This document shows positions 26,200 through 34,556 of a stretch of 64,000 nt of DNA, in pieces. The translations under genes were made by a program, and so were the position numbers. The DNA comes from Heyndrickxia ginsengihumi (lineage in GTDB: Bacteria; Bacillota; Bacilli; Bacillales; Bacillaceae_C). Position 1 is the stretch's first letter. Each line of letters begins with the position of its first letter. The notes beneath the pieces were generated by a model. It saw nothing but the letters and a program-made list of their open reading frames with translations, searched no databases and was not told the origin of the DNA. Location of the stretch: the NCBI RefSeq assembly GCF_011008565.1, contig NZ_JAAIWK010000001.1, forward strand, positions 124,001 through 188,000, written 5' to 3'.

Positions 26200-27955
26200 A
26201 TTCTTCACCCCACATTTCTTCTAAAGGAACAGTAATAGACACCTTTGTCCCTTCTTTCTCATCACTTTCAATTTTAAATACTGCTTTTTGACCATAAATT
26301 TCTTCGATTCGTTTTTTTATATTCCATAAGGCCGTACCTGTTCCTTCGCTTGAATGAACTGTTTCATTCCCTAAAGCTGCAATCATCGTCCCATTTATTC
26401 CTCGGCCGTCATCCTCAGTTTCCATGCAAAAATGATTGTCTATTATAAATGCTCTAACGAAGATGCTCCCTTTTTCTCCAGGCTTCATGTCTAAAAACGC
26501 ATGATGTATAGCATTTTCTACTAATGGCTGCAGTGTAAACGGCGGGATCATAATGTTTTTTACCATTGAATCAATTTCAAAAGTAATCACATATTTATTG
26601 GGAAAACGCGCCTGTTCAATGGCTAAATAAGCTTGTACATGCTCTAATTCCTTTTCTAACGGAATTAGCATATTACGCGCTCCCTGTAAATTGCTGCGAA
26701 AGAAAGTACCGAGTTTTACTAGAAGCATTCTCGCCTCATCTGCATCTATACGTACGAGACTTGAAATCGTATTAATTGCATTAAAAAGAAAATGGGGATG
26801 AATTTGTGCCTGTAACGCTTTAATCTCTGCATCTTTTAATAATTTTCTTTGTAGTTCTGCTTCAGCAAGCTCTAATTGAATTGAAAACAACTTACTTAAG
26901 CCTTCTGCCAACTCTTTTTCAACGGTGCTTAATTGTTGTACATTTGTAAAATATAATTTAAGCGTACCTACTACTTTTTCATGTACGATTAAAGGCAATA
27001 CGATTGCAGCTTGGAGAGGACAATCTCCTCTGTTACATTGGATCTCTTCCCTCGTTGTTGCCACCATCACTTTTCCTTGCTCTAACACTCTTTTTGTTAG
27101 TTTTGTTGACATACTTTTCAACGGGATATGATGATCAGAAGCGGCCCCTACATGTGCCAGAACATGATGCTGATCAGTGATGGAAACAGCCTTCGCTGTT
27201 GTATTTTTGAGCATAATTTCAGCAACTTTTTTACACGAATCAATATTCAACCCTTTTCTAAAATATGGCAGTGTTTCTTGAGCAATATTTAACGCTTTAT
27301 GTGTCTGGAATGTACGCGTTCTTTCCTCTTCTAATAAAATCGTTTGAATAATTAATATGAAAATGAACGTTCCAAATCCATTAATAGTAATCATCGGTAC
27401 AGCGATGATTCGAACAAGCTCAGCTGCTTGGTCAAAAGGTCTTGCTATCACTAAAATTGTAACCATTTGAAGTAGCTCCATTGCCATTCCGTAGGCAACC
27501 GCTTTCAAAGACGCGAATCTTTCACGAATGTTATAGCGCAATCCAAGTAATCCCATGATCATGCCAGCCATAATTGTTGAGATGCTACAAGCAATATTCG
27601 TATATCCTCCAAGAGTAAGACGATGTAAACCGGCAATCAACCCTGCCCCAATCCCTACTACAGGACCACCTAATAAGCCTGCAATGCCAACTCCCATAAT
27701 TCTTGTATTGGCAATTGCGCTTTGTATAGATAAATGCTGATGCCCCCATGCTTGAGAAATAGAGTCTTGGTTGATCACAACTCCTGTGTAATTGCTAATG
27801 ATACCGAATAATCCGAAAATAAAGGCTAATATTGCTTTTTCTTTAATGCCATACTCATGATGAATAATCTGCCGAAATAACTTTAAACGAGATAATAAAA
27901 AAGCAACGATCACGAGAATCCCCGCACGTTCGAGCATTACAGGCAACAGCATCAT
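26177..27955 (-). CDS. lytS: LytS-type membrane sensor histidine kinase
   Basis: The 592-residue kinase has an N-terminal 5TM-5TMR_LYT sensor (residues ~1-205, with NYTGV and IANTRIMGVG...GPVVGIGAGLIAGLHR), a GAF domain (~225-360), a His_kinase region with HPHFLFN at ~386-392 and an HATPase_c domain (PPFTLQPLVENAIHHA and DDGRGI). This class senses extracellular pyruvate in E. coli BtsS and B. subtilis LytS. The ribosome site is a run of seven G, so the start is one of two adjacent ATGs. Confidence 0.92.
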   Translation of the reverse strand: MMLLPVMLERAGILVIVAFLLSRLKLFRQIIHHEYGIKEKAILAFIFGLFGIISNYTGVVINQDSISQAWGHQHLSIQSAIANTRIMGVGIAGLLGGPVVGIGAGLIAGLHRLTLGGYTNIACSISTIMAGMIMGLLGLRYNIRERFASLKAVAYGMAMELLQMVTILVIARPFDQAAELVRIIAVPMITINGFGTFIFILIIQTILLEEERTRTFQTHKALNIAQETLPYFRKGLNIDSCKKVAEIMLKNTTAKAVSITDQHHVLAHVGAASDHHIPLKSMSTKLTKRVLEQGKVMVATTREEIQCNRGDCPLQAAIVLPLIVHEKVVGTLKLYFTNVQQLSTVEKELAEGLSKLFSIQLELAEAELQRKLLKDAEIKALQAQIHPHFLFNAINTISSLVRIDADEARMLLVKLGTFFRSNLQGARNMLIPLEKELEHVQAYLAIEQARFPNKYVITFEIDSMVKNIMIPPFTLQPLVENAIHHAFLDMKPGEKGSIFVRAFIIDNHFCMETEDDGRGINGTMIAALGNETVHSSEGTGTALWNIKKRIEEIYGQKAVFKIESDEKEGTKVSITVPLEEMWGEEYVKSICS

Positions 27956-28109
27956 AATAGCCCCCCCTTAGTCACAAGCCTATTTTTATATTTATTATAA
28001 TATAATTTTGACTGTCTTGGACTATGTCATTGTAATTGCTTTAAACCAATTTGTTCTAATTTAATCATTGAGTCATGTGCCGATGCCCTTTAGACTTATC
28101 CTTTTTGGA

Positions 28110-28187
28110 TTACTTTACAGCACCTAAGTAATCCTCAACGGCTGTTAAATGCCCATAAGCTCTAAGCCCAAGCAAGTAATGAAACAT
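28110..28187 (-). pseudogene. Possible 25-codon gene remnant between lytS and metQ
   Basis: A short open frame on the minus strand encodes 25 residues ending AYGHLTAVEDYLGAVK. The sequence is compositionally protein-like, but the ribosome site (TTGGAAAT) is weak, and the frame starts right after the metQ terminator. Its end overlaps an inverted repeat, GGATTACTT/AAGTAATCC (28107-28134). It may be the tail of a decayed gene or chance. I do not recognise the family. Confidence 0.2.
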
Positions 28188-28199
28188 ATTTCCAATAAA

Positions 28200-28230
28200 A
28201 AAGGTCACTCGTCAATAGTGAGTGACCTTA
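28200..28230 (-). terminator. Terminator of the metNPQ operon
   Basis: AAGGTCACTC (28201-28210) and GAGTGACCTT (28220-28229) form a perfect 10-bp stem with a 9-base loop, followed on the minus strand by T6. Confidence 0.88.
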
Positions 28231-28243
28231 CTAACATATAAAA

Positions 28244-29089
28244 TTAGTTTTGTTTATAATCCTTCAAGTAAGATACTGGTTTGATAACTGGAACTGCAGC
28301 ACCTTTGTAATGTTTCTTAATGAAGTCTGTTACTTCTTTGCTATGATAGATTTTTACAATTTCTTGTAAAGTTTTATCATCTTTATCTTTTGTTTGCGCA
28401 GCAATAATATTTACATATGCTTTGTTACTTGCATTTTCGCGGAAGATAGGATCTTTAGATGGATTCAATCCAGCGTTGATCGCCATATCACAGTTAATAA
28501 CAGATGCTACTGCATCATCTAAAGCACGAGGAGTTTGTCCAGCTTCAACAGTTGAAATCTTTAAATGCTTAGGATTTGACGCAATGTTTTCTAAACCGCC
28601 AGAACCATTAAATCCTTTTTTAACAGTAATTAAACCTGCTTTTTGGAGAAGTAGCAATGCTCTTCCTAAGTTTGTTGGATCTTTCGGAATGACGATTTGG
28701 CTGCCGTCTTTAATTTCGCTAACCTTTTTAACCTTTTTAGAGTAAATACCCATTGGCCAAATATTTGTTGTTCCAATTGCAGATAATTTTAAATTACGTT
28801 GCTTAACAAAATCATCAAAGTAAACTACTGTTTGAAATGCGTTAATATCAATTTCCCCATTATCAAGTGCTAAGTTTGGTTGAACATAATCATCAAATTT
28901 TACAATTTGAACATTAATTCCTTTCTTTTTAGCAATTTGTTTAATAAGATTCCATGTTGGTACTTCAGAAGATGTCGTTCCAACTTTAACTGTTTTGTCG
29001 GCTTTATTGCCAGAATCTGAATTGTTTTTAGAACCACATCCAGCTAAAACGAGAATAAGACCGAGCAATAGAATTGCAATTTTTTTCAT
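28244..29089 (-). CDS. metQ: Methionine ABC transporter substrate-binding lipoprotein
   Basis: The 281-residue precursor has a lipoprotein signal (ILVLAGCG, Cys at ~18) and a NLPA/MetQ binding fold (VGTTSSEVPTWNLI, ALDNGEIDINAFQTVVYFDDF, IVIPKDPTNLGRALLLLQ). It binds D/L-methionine outside the cell for MetNP. Start choice: the ATG at 29087-29089 lies eight bases after GGAGGG; an earlier in-frame ATG is too close to it. It is last in the metNPQ operon, which is led by a SAM riboswitch. Confidence 0.92.
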   Translation of the reverse strand: MKKIAILLLGLILVLAGCGSKNNSDSGNKADKTVKVGTTSSEVPTWNLIKQIAKKKGINVQIVKFDDYVQPNLALDNGEIDINAFQTVVYFDDFVKQRNLKLSAIGTTNIWPMGIYSKKVKKVSEIKDGSQIVIPKDPTNLGRALLLLQKAGLITVKKGFNGSGGLENIASNPKHLKISTVEAGQTPRALDDAVASVINCDMAINAGLNPSKDPIFRENASNKAYVNIIAAQTKDKDDKTLQEIVKIYHSKEVTDFIKKHYKGAAVPVIKPVSYLKDYKQN

Positions 29090-29165
29090 AACCATAGCCC
29101 TCCATCAATAAATTTATAAAATAGATAACCTCTTTATATTTTGGTTATTCTGAACAAACATATTA

Positions 29166-29828
29166 TTATTTTCTGCGGATTTTTTTCGATAAAAAGTTCC
29201 CAAGAGATTGTACAATTTGAACCATGATGACTAGAGTAACAACTGTTATTACCATTACTTCAGTTTTAAATTGATTGTAACCGTAAGTAATTGCTAAATC
29301 CCCAATACCTCCGGCGCCGACAGCACCTGCCATTGCTGAAGCACCAATTAATCCAACAGTTGCGATTGTTAAAGCGAGCACCATAGATCCTAGCGCTTCT
29401 GGAAGTAAAAATCTCCAAATAATTTGCCATGGAGTTGCTCCCATTGCCTGAGCCAATTCAATCGTCCCTTTATCTACCTCTAAAAGGGAATTCTCTATTA
29501 GCCTTCCAATATAAAAAGCTGTGTATAAAACTAACGGAACAATTGCGGCGGTCGTTCCTATTGCCGTACCGACAACAAGACGCGTAAATGGAATAATTGC
29601 TACAACTAAAATAATAAATGGGATTGAACGGAATATATTAATAATGATATTTAAAATATTAAATATAAATTTGTTTTCTAAGATCCCATCCTCCCTTGTA
29701 ATGACAAGAATGACACCAATAGGTATACCTATAATAACGGAAATAATAAGTGCTGCTATTACCATATACAGAGTCTGATCAATAGCTGTCAAAAACTCTG
29801 GCCAAAACCAAGACCAATCAAATGCCAT
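29166..29828 (-). CDS. metP: Methionine ABC transporter permease
   Basis: The 220-residue MetI-type permease has five or six helices and the EAA loop ELAQAMGATPWQIIWRFLLPEAL near 130-152. GAVGAGGIGDLAITYGYNQF near the C-terminus is a strong MetI/MetP marker. Its start overlaps the end of metN by 11 bases, so it is translationally coupled. Confidence 0.92.
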   Translation of the reverse strand: MAFDWSWFWPEFLTAIDQTLYMVIAALIISVIIGIPIGVILVITREDGILENKFIFNILNIIINIFRSIPFIILVVAIIPFTRLVVGTAIGTTAAIVPLVLYTAFYIGRLIENSLLEVDKGTIELAQAMGATPWQIIWRFLLPEALGSMVLALTIATVGLIGASAMAGAVGAGGIGDLAITYGYNQFKTEVMVITVVTLVIMVQIVQSLGNFLSKKIRRK

Positions 29829-30858
29829 CTTGATCCACCTCCTTTATGAGTGCATTATGATCATTAATATATTGAATGGCTTTATCCATTTCTTCTTTAG
29901 GGCCTTTAAATTCAACAATTAAGTTTCCAAATGGGATGCCTTGCAGCTCTGTTACCATCCCATGAAGAACATTTAAATCTACATCGAATTTTTTAGCTGT
30001 ATTTGATATCAACGGTGTACTTGTTGATGCTCCCTTGAAAAGAATTCGATAAATACCGTGTGGGTTTTCCTTACTGCTCTCATCAATTAACTTGCGAACA
30101 GATGCCGGAATTTTATCATTCAATACTGTTCTTATAAAGCTTCTAGCAATCTTTGTTTTTGGTTCGGTAAATACATCAATAACCGGACCTTGTTCAACAA
30201 TTTTACCATGTTCGATTACAGCTACTTTGTCACACACATCACGAATAACGTTCATTTCATGCGTAATCATCAAAATCGTAATCCCTAATTCATCTCGAAC
30301 TTTACGAAGTAAGTCTAAAACAGCTTCTGTTGTATTAGGATCTAAAGCTGACGTTGCTTCATCACATAAAAGAATATCAGGATCAGTTGCCAATGCCCTA
30401 GCAATCCCTACCCTTTGCTTTTGCCCTCCAGAAAGCTGTTCGGGATAATGATCCATGCGATCTTCTAAACCAACAAAAGTAAGTAATTCCGTAACCTTTT
30501 TTCTAATTTCAGCTTTAGGCCGACCTTCAAGAATCAATGGCATTGCCACATTTTTGAAAATCGTTTTACTGTGTAATAAATTATATTGTTGAAAAATCAT
30601 CCCAATTTTTCTACGTTCTTTTCGCAATTCTTTAGGGGATAGTTCCAATAAGTTGACATCATTAATTAGTACTTTTCCAGATGTCGGACGTTCTAATAAA
30701 TTTACACATCTAATTAACGTACTTTTACCGGCGCCGCTAAATCCAACAACGCCAAAAATCTCTCCCTTTTCAACTTTTAGGTTGATACCTTTTAATGCTT
30801 CAACCTTTTTATCTTTCCCTTTGCCATAAACTTTATGGACGTCTTCTAAGACAAGCAT
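29818..30858 (-). CDS. metN: Methionine ABC transporter ATPase
   Basis: The 346-residue ATPase has Walker A GFSGAGKST at ~39-47, signature LSGGQ, Walker B ILLCDEATSALDP, and a C-terminal NIL/ACT-like regulatory domain (~265-340), through which intracellular methionine inhibits the transporter. It is the first gene behind the SAM riboswitch at 31013-31114, with metP and metQ downstream. Confidence 0.93.
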   Translation of the reverse strand: MLVLEDVHKVYGKGKDKKVEALKGINLKVEKGEIFGVVGFSGAGKSTLIRCVNLLERPTSGKVLINDVNLLELSPKELRKERRKIGMIFQQYNLLHSKTIFKNVAMPLILEGRPKAEIRKKVTELLTFVGLEDRMDHYPEQLSGGQKQRVGIARALATDPDILLCDEATSALDPNTTEAVLDLLRKVRDELGITILMITHEMNVIRDVCDKVAVIEHGKIVEQGPVIDVFTEPKTKIARSFIRTVLNDKIPASVRKLIDESSKENPHGIYRILFKGASTSTPLISNTAKKFDVDLNVLHGMVTELQGIPFGNLIVEFKGPKEEMDKAIQYINDHNALIKEVDQDGI

Positions 30859-30965
30859 ATTCCATTCTCCTTCTTCAAGCTTTTCAATACAGAAGCACCT
30901 TTCTCCGAAACTATTACACGATATAAATATATTTAAAAAAGTTCTCTTCTTTTTAAATTTATTGC

Positions 30966-30999
30966 ATAAAAAAAACCGCCTTCATTCGAAAGAGGTTTA
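30966..30999 (-). terminator. Riboswitch terminator upstream of metN
   Basis: On the minus strand AAACC-T-CTTT...AAGG-C-GGTTT makes a mostly paired stem followed by eight T. It lies between the aptamer and metN and would terminate transcription when SAM is bound. Confidence 0.82.
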
Positions 31000-31012
31000 G
31001 AATAAGTTCTCC

Positions 31013-31114
31013 CTTATCTTTCAGAATGATTTCATTCTGCAGGAATTAGCACCTTTCAATAAATTGATGGTTGCTGGACGTCATCGGGCCTGTCCCTCAG
31101 TCACTCTTGATAAG
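31013..31114 (-). promoter_or_regulatory. SAM-I riboswitch (S-box) of metNPQ
   Basis: The minus strand reads CTTATCAAGAG, CTGAGGGACAGGCCC, GTCCAGCAACC, GAAAGGTGCTAATTCC and closing GATAAG, the complete S-box order. It represses metNPQ when S-adenosylmethionine is abundant. It is the second S-box in this window, after 10315-10417. Confidence 0.95.
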
Positions 31115-31234
31115 TTATTCAATTTTATTAATTTATATATTATTTGATTACTTAGTAATTGTCAATGAACCTATCAAAATTTTATTTTTTTAAAATTTTC
31201 CGAACGATGTTATTTTCCAGGAAATAGTCAGATA

Positions 31235-32020
31235 CTATCTAACTAGCTGAAAGGACGCCCTTTCCCCGTACCAATTCACTGAAACAGGATGCTCAAAAAA
31301 GGCGGTTAGATGCTTTTCACTTAATATTTCTTCGGTATTCCCCTGCATAAATACATTCCCTTTGCGTAAAAGCAACGTATGGTTGAATACAGGCAAAATT
31401 TCTTCCGGATGGTGTGTTACATAAATAAGTGTAGGACCTTCAGGATCCTCTGCTAATTGTTGAATCGTTTCTAAGATATTTTCACGGGCGAAAATATCTA
31501 GGCCGTTACAAGGTTCATCTAATATTAATAGCTTTGGTTCAGACATTAAAGCTCTCGCAATTAGCAATTTCTGTCTTTCTCCTTGGGAACAAGTTTCATA
31601 GTGACGATTTATTAATTTACTACAATCTAATTTCTCCATTAAATCTAACGCTTTCGTAATATCCTCTTCATCTACACGTTCATACAATCCAATTGACGCA
31701 TATTTTCCACTGATTACTACGTCTTGTGCATATTGCAATTTTGGTATTTTCTCTTGAAGTGATGAACTAACCCAACCAATAGATTTTCTTAGCTCTGGTA
31801 AACTTGTTTTTCCAAATTGTGCTCCAAGTACTTCAATAGTACCTTCTGTTGGCCAAATATAACCGTTAATAATATTTAGAAGAGTGGTTTTCCCTGATCC
31901 ATTCAATCCTAATAACGCCCAATGCTCATGCTTTTGAATGGTCCAGTTAACTTTGGAGAGTAACGTGGTATTTTCCCTTCTCCAAGTTACGTTTTTAAGC
32001 TGTAATACATTTTCCTTCAT
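31235..32020 (-). CDS. ABC transporter ATPase, YlmA type
   Basis: This 261-residue stand-alone ATPase has Walker A GLNGSGKTT at ~37-45, signature SQGERQ and Walker B LLILDEPCNGLD. It resembles B. subtilis YlmA and other single-component ATPases (WALLGLNGSGKT and YVTHHPEEI are characteristic). No permease is encoded nearby, so its partner or role is unknown. I chose the ATG at 32018-32020, which has GGGAGGA seven bases upstream; the frame is open for 17 more codons but without a ribosome site. Confidence 0.83.
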   Translation of the reverse strand: MKENVLQLKNVTWRRENTTLLSKVNWTIQKHEHWALLGLNGSGKTTLLNIINGYIWPTEGTIEVLGAQFGKTSLPELRKSIGWVSSSLQEKIPKLQYAQDVVISGKYASIGLYERVDEEDITKALDLMEKLDCSKLINRHYETCSQGERQKLLIARALMSEPKLLILDEPCNGLDIFARENILETIQQLAEDPEGPTLIYVTHHPEEILPVFNHTLLLRKGNVFMQGNTEEILSEKHLTAFFEHPVSVNWYGERASFQLVR

Positions 32021-32250
32021 TTTCTCTTCCTCCCAAAACGATGTATGATTTATTATAAACGAAATAATCATAATAGAAAAATAATTTCATTTATTCCCAC
32101 TCCTTTCCCAGGCAGTTTTCTATTCATATTCTTTCTTACATATATCTTTTCACTTATAAAAAGGGCCTGAACACCACATACAAACTGCATGCCATAACAA
32201 TACTAGCTGTACAGTTTATAATTTATGTAGCGTCAGACCCACTCTAATTT

Positions 32251-32868
32251 TTATTTGTTCATACTTGAAAGAAATCCTCCAAGTAAATCATCAACATCCT
32301 CTTCATTTTCTTCTGATTCTTCTGTTTCATCCTTTTGCGGCATCGCAGTACTCCAATCGAGAAAATCTAAATCATCATCAGTGCTAATGCTAGCACTAAC
32401 CTGCTCTATGCCCTCTTGACCTGTATCTAGTTCTTCAACTTCGTCTATATGATTAACCTGTGCTATTTGTTCATCAATTAACGGAGAATCCTCTTGTAAA
32501 TATAAGGCTTCATCAATATCGGTAGATTGACTCATTAATGCTGCAAATAAAGATGTAGCACGCATCGGGTTAGTAATTAGCTGATAAACAATGCCGCCAA
32601 GTAAAGCTTCAGAATGTTCATGTTTAAGCCAATCTCTTTGTTCTTTACTAATTTTCTGCGGCAAAGGAATTGTAACTGTCTCACGTTCCTTTGCGATTGT
32701 TTGATTGACTCCTTGAACAACATATTCTGCTATTTTACTAGAGAAGTTTCTTTTTTCTTTTTCTTTTAACTTCTGTAGTTCCCTTAAAATATGATCTGGT
32801 GTATCAGAAGGAATACGAAAGGCTATTGTTTGTCCCCTTTTCATTTCTCTTGAGATTGATCTTTCCAT
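32251..32868 (-). CDS. ParR-like centromere-binding partner of the ParM protein
   Basis: The 205-residue protein begins with a ribbon-helix-helix-like segment (residues ~12-55: GQTIAFRIPS, then ILRELQKLKEKEKRNFSSKIAEYVVQ), as in ParR proteins that bind direct-repeat centromeres. The last ~75 residues are very acidic (DDDLDFLDW, DETEESEENEEDVDDL) and end in a short hydrophobic GGFLSSM tail. In ParR proteins the C-terminus contacts the actin-like filament end, so this tail is the candidate ParM contact. It starts nine bases after parM, and no terminator separates them. Confidence 0.75.
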   Translation of the reverse strand: MERSISREMKRGQTIAFRIPSDTPDHILRELQKLKEKEKRNFSSKIAEYVVQGVNQTIAKERETVTIPLPQKISKEQRDWLKHEHSEALLGGIVYQLITNPMRATSLFAALMSQSTDIDEALYLQEDSPLIDEQIAQVNHIDEVEELDTGQEGIEQVSASISTDDDLDFLDWSTAMPQKDETEESEENEEDVDDLLGGFLSSMNK

Positions 32869-32877
32869 TTAATCACC

Positions 32878-34059
32878 TTATTTGGATTCAATCGCTTTCT
32901 TCTCTACACTCTTATTCTCTTTTAATGTTCTTCGAGCATAATCAGAAATCAACTTATAGTAGGCATTAGCCATCATCCAAATACTCTCTTTTTCATCTTC
33001 AAAGAAATCAATATTATATCCATCTAAACGGTTATTTAACGTTTTTAAATATTCTTTTAGAACAATGGCGCCTCCACCAACAAAATAGCAAATTTCTGTC
33101 TGTGAATTTTTTTGCCAAACGTTGCGCAATAATCGATATTGTTTTTTAGCAAGGTCAAAAAGAATTCGGTCAGTTATGTCATGAACGCTTGTCCGGCTTC
33201 CTTTTACCATTATATGGTTGCGATCATGTTTTTTCGTAATAATATCGACTACATCACTTCTACTATCTAACTCTACTCCATATTTCATACGAATCTCTTC
33301 GCGAATTTGTTCTAATGCCTCAGAAACCCCTAAATTGAATCCTTGTGCCTTATCATCGTCAACATTGCGGTTTTTGATAACAGCAATATCTGTAGATAAT
33401 CCGCCGATATCTTGAATTAAAATTCTTTTATCGATTAATTCTTTATTAATAATGTTCAAATCATTATCCATTACTAAATTAATAAAAGCCGCAAATCCTT
33501 CTGGATAAATTTTTACATCTGAAAATTTGATATTCACTTTCAATCCTTGGTACTTCGGCGTTACTAAAAACTCTACTTGATGGACTGAACCTAATAATTG
33601 TGCTTTGTATCCAGCATCTTTTCCTTCCTTTACTTCACGAAGGGGTAATCCAGTACCTAAAATATAATTGGCATCAATCACATTTTGATTTCTAGTAAAA
33701 ACTAAAGCATTCTCTTCTCTGACAGCATCAAGAGCTAAGCTTGCAAATAACATCACGAGTGTTTGATCTTCTTCAGATTTACTGCTTCCAGGATCTAGCT
33801 CAGTTGCATTATCACTCTTTGTCGCTAAATCACCGACACGATAAATTACATTATTATCGTTTAGAGCAGGGGAGTGTACTTTAATATGTATTCCTTCTAA
33901 GGGGTTCTTTTGATTTAGTTCTTCAATTCCAATAACAGGGCGATCCTCAATATCCCTTGCAATGACATTTGGGATATTTAACTCGTAATCTAGTTTTCCG
34001 AAAATTGCCTTTAATGAATCATTACCTACATCTACTGCTGCAATGCGAGATTTGCTCAT
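32878..34059 (-). CDS. ParM/StbA-family actin-like ATPase
   Basis: This 393-residue actin-fold protein has phosphate-1 motif DVGNDSLKAIFG (10-21), phosphate-2 motif DIGGLSTDIAVI (217-228) and adenosine motif GGGAIVLK (328-335). Proteins of this ParM/AlfA/Alp group form dynamic filaments that push or pull plasmid copies to opposite cell poles, usually with a small DNA-binding adaptor and a repeat centromere. Both are present here: a ribbon-helix-helix gene downstream and an array of GTAAAC/GCAAAC repeats just upstream (34155-34309). The ribosome site GGGAGG precedes the ATG. MreB is excluded, because the motifs and length differ. Confidence 0.85.
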   Translation of the reverse strand: MSKSRIAAVDVGNDSLKAIFGKLDYELNIPNVIARDIEDRPVIGIEELNQKNPLEGIHIKVHSPALNDNNVIYRVGDLATKSDNATELDPGSSKSEEDQTLVMLFASLALDAVREENALVFTRNQNVIDANYILGTGLPLREVKEGKDAGYKAQLLGSVHQVEFLVTPKYQGLKVNIKFSDVKIYPEGFAAFINLVMDNDLNIINKELIDKRILIQDIGGLSTDIAVIKNRNVDDDKAQGFNLGVSEALEQIREEIRMKYGVELDSRSDVVDIITKKHDRNHIMVKGSRTSVHDITDRILFDLAKKQYRLLRNVWQKNSQTEICYFVGGGAIVLKEYLKTLNNRLDGYNIDFFEDEKESIWMMANAYYKLISDYARRTLKENKSVEKKAIESK

Positions 34060-34154
34060 ATTTTTTCCTCCCTAAACAATTTTTTCTTTAACTACCTTAA
34101 GCATATAGAAACGCCTGAAAATAATCAATTACGAGAAAAAATTTTAACAAAAGT

Positions 34155-34309
34155 GTAAACATGTAAACAAAACTGCAAACTTTACCAAAAATATTGATAT
34201 AACAATACGTAAACATATTTGTAAACATGCAAACTTAATCGCAAACAAAAGCAAACTATTTTTGTAAACAAGTTTACATTATAGTAAACATTATTCAAAA
34301 CTTGCAAAC
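34155..34309. repeat. Array of twelve GTAAAC/GCAAAC repeats (candidate parC centromere)
   Basis: The hexamer G(T/C)AAAC occurs in direct orientation at 34155, 34163, 34175, 34209, 34221, 34229, 34241, 34251, 34264, 34284 and 34304, with one inverted copy (GTTTAC) at 34272. An ATAAAC variant follows at 34324. Several steps are 8 or 12 bases (34155-34163-34175 and 34209-34221-34229-34241). The array lies 96 bases upstream of parM. Partition loci of the ParMRC type place such a centromere in front of the operon, where it also serves as the autoregulatory operator. The rest of 34060-34556 is AT-rich promoter-like sequence with no gene. Confidence 0.75.
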
Positions 34310-34556
34310 AACTATAAATTCCTATAAACAAATAATTATCAATCCCCCCTTTTAAAGTTACTCCATTATTTTAATTACAGAAAAAAGAACTGCTGTTCTG
34401 CATAGTGGAAGCACAATTGCATTATTAAAGGAATGTATACATGTTTATAACGAAAATTTTTGTAAATAAATTAATATTCGGTATTCCCCTCCACCATTTA
34501 AACGATTAAACTGTTGTTAGTGTTTTTTTTCAGCAGATAAAAAGGAGGGACCTGTT

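Noticed and set aside
27961-27967. Run of seven G upstream of lytS as a phase-variable tract
   Set aside because: It is short and serves as the ribosome site, so length variation is not supported by anything visible.
32878-34059. MreB, FtsA or DnaK as identity of the actin-fold gene
   Set aside because: Phosphate and adenosine motifs, length and the adjacent ParR-like gene and repeats fit ParM/StbA instead.
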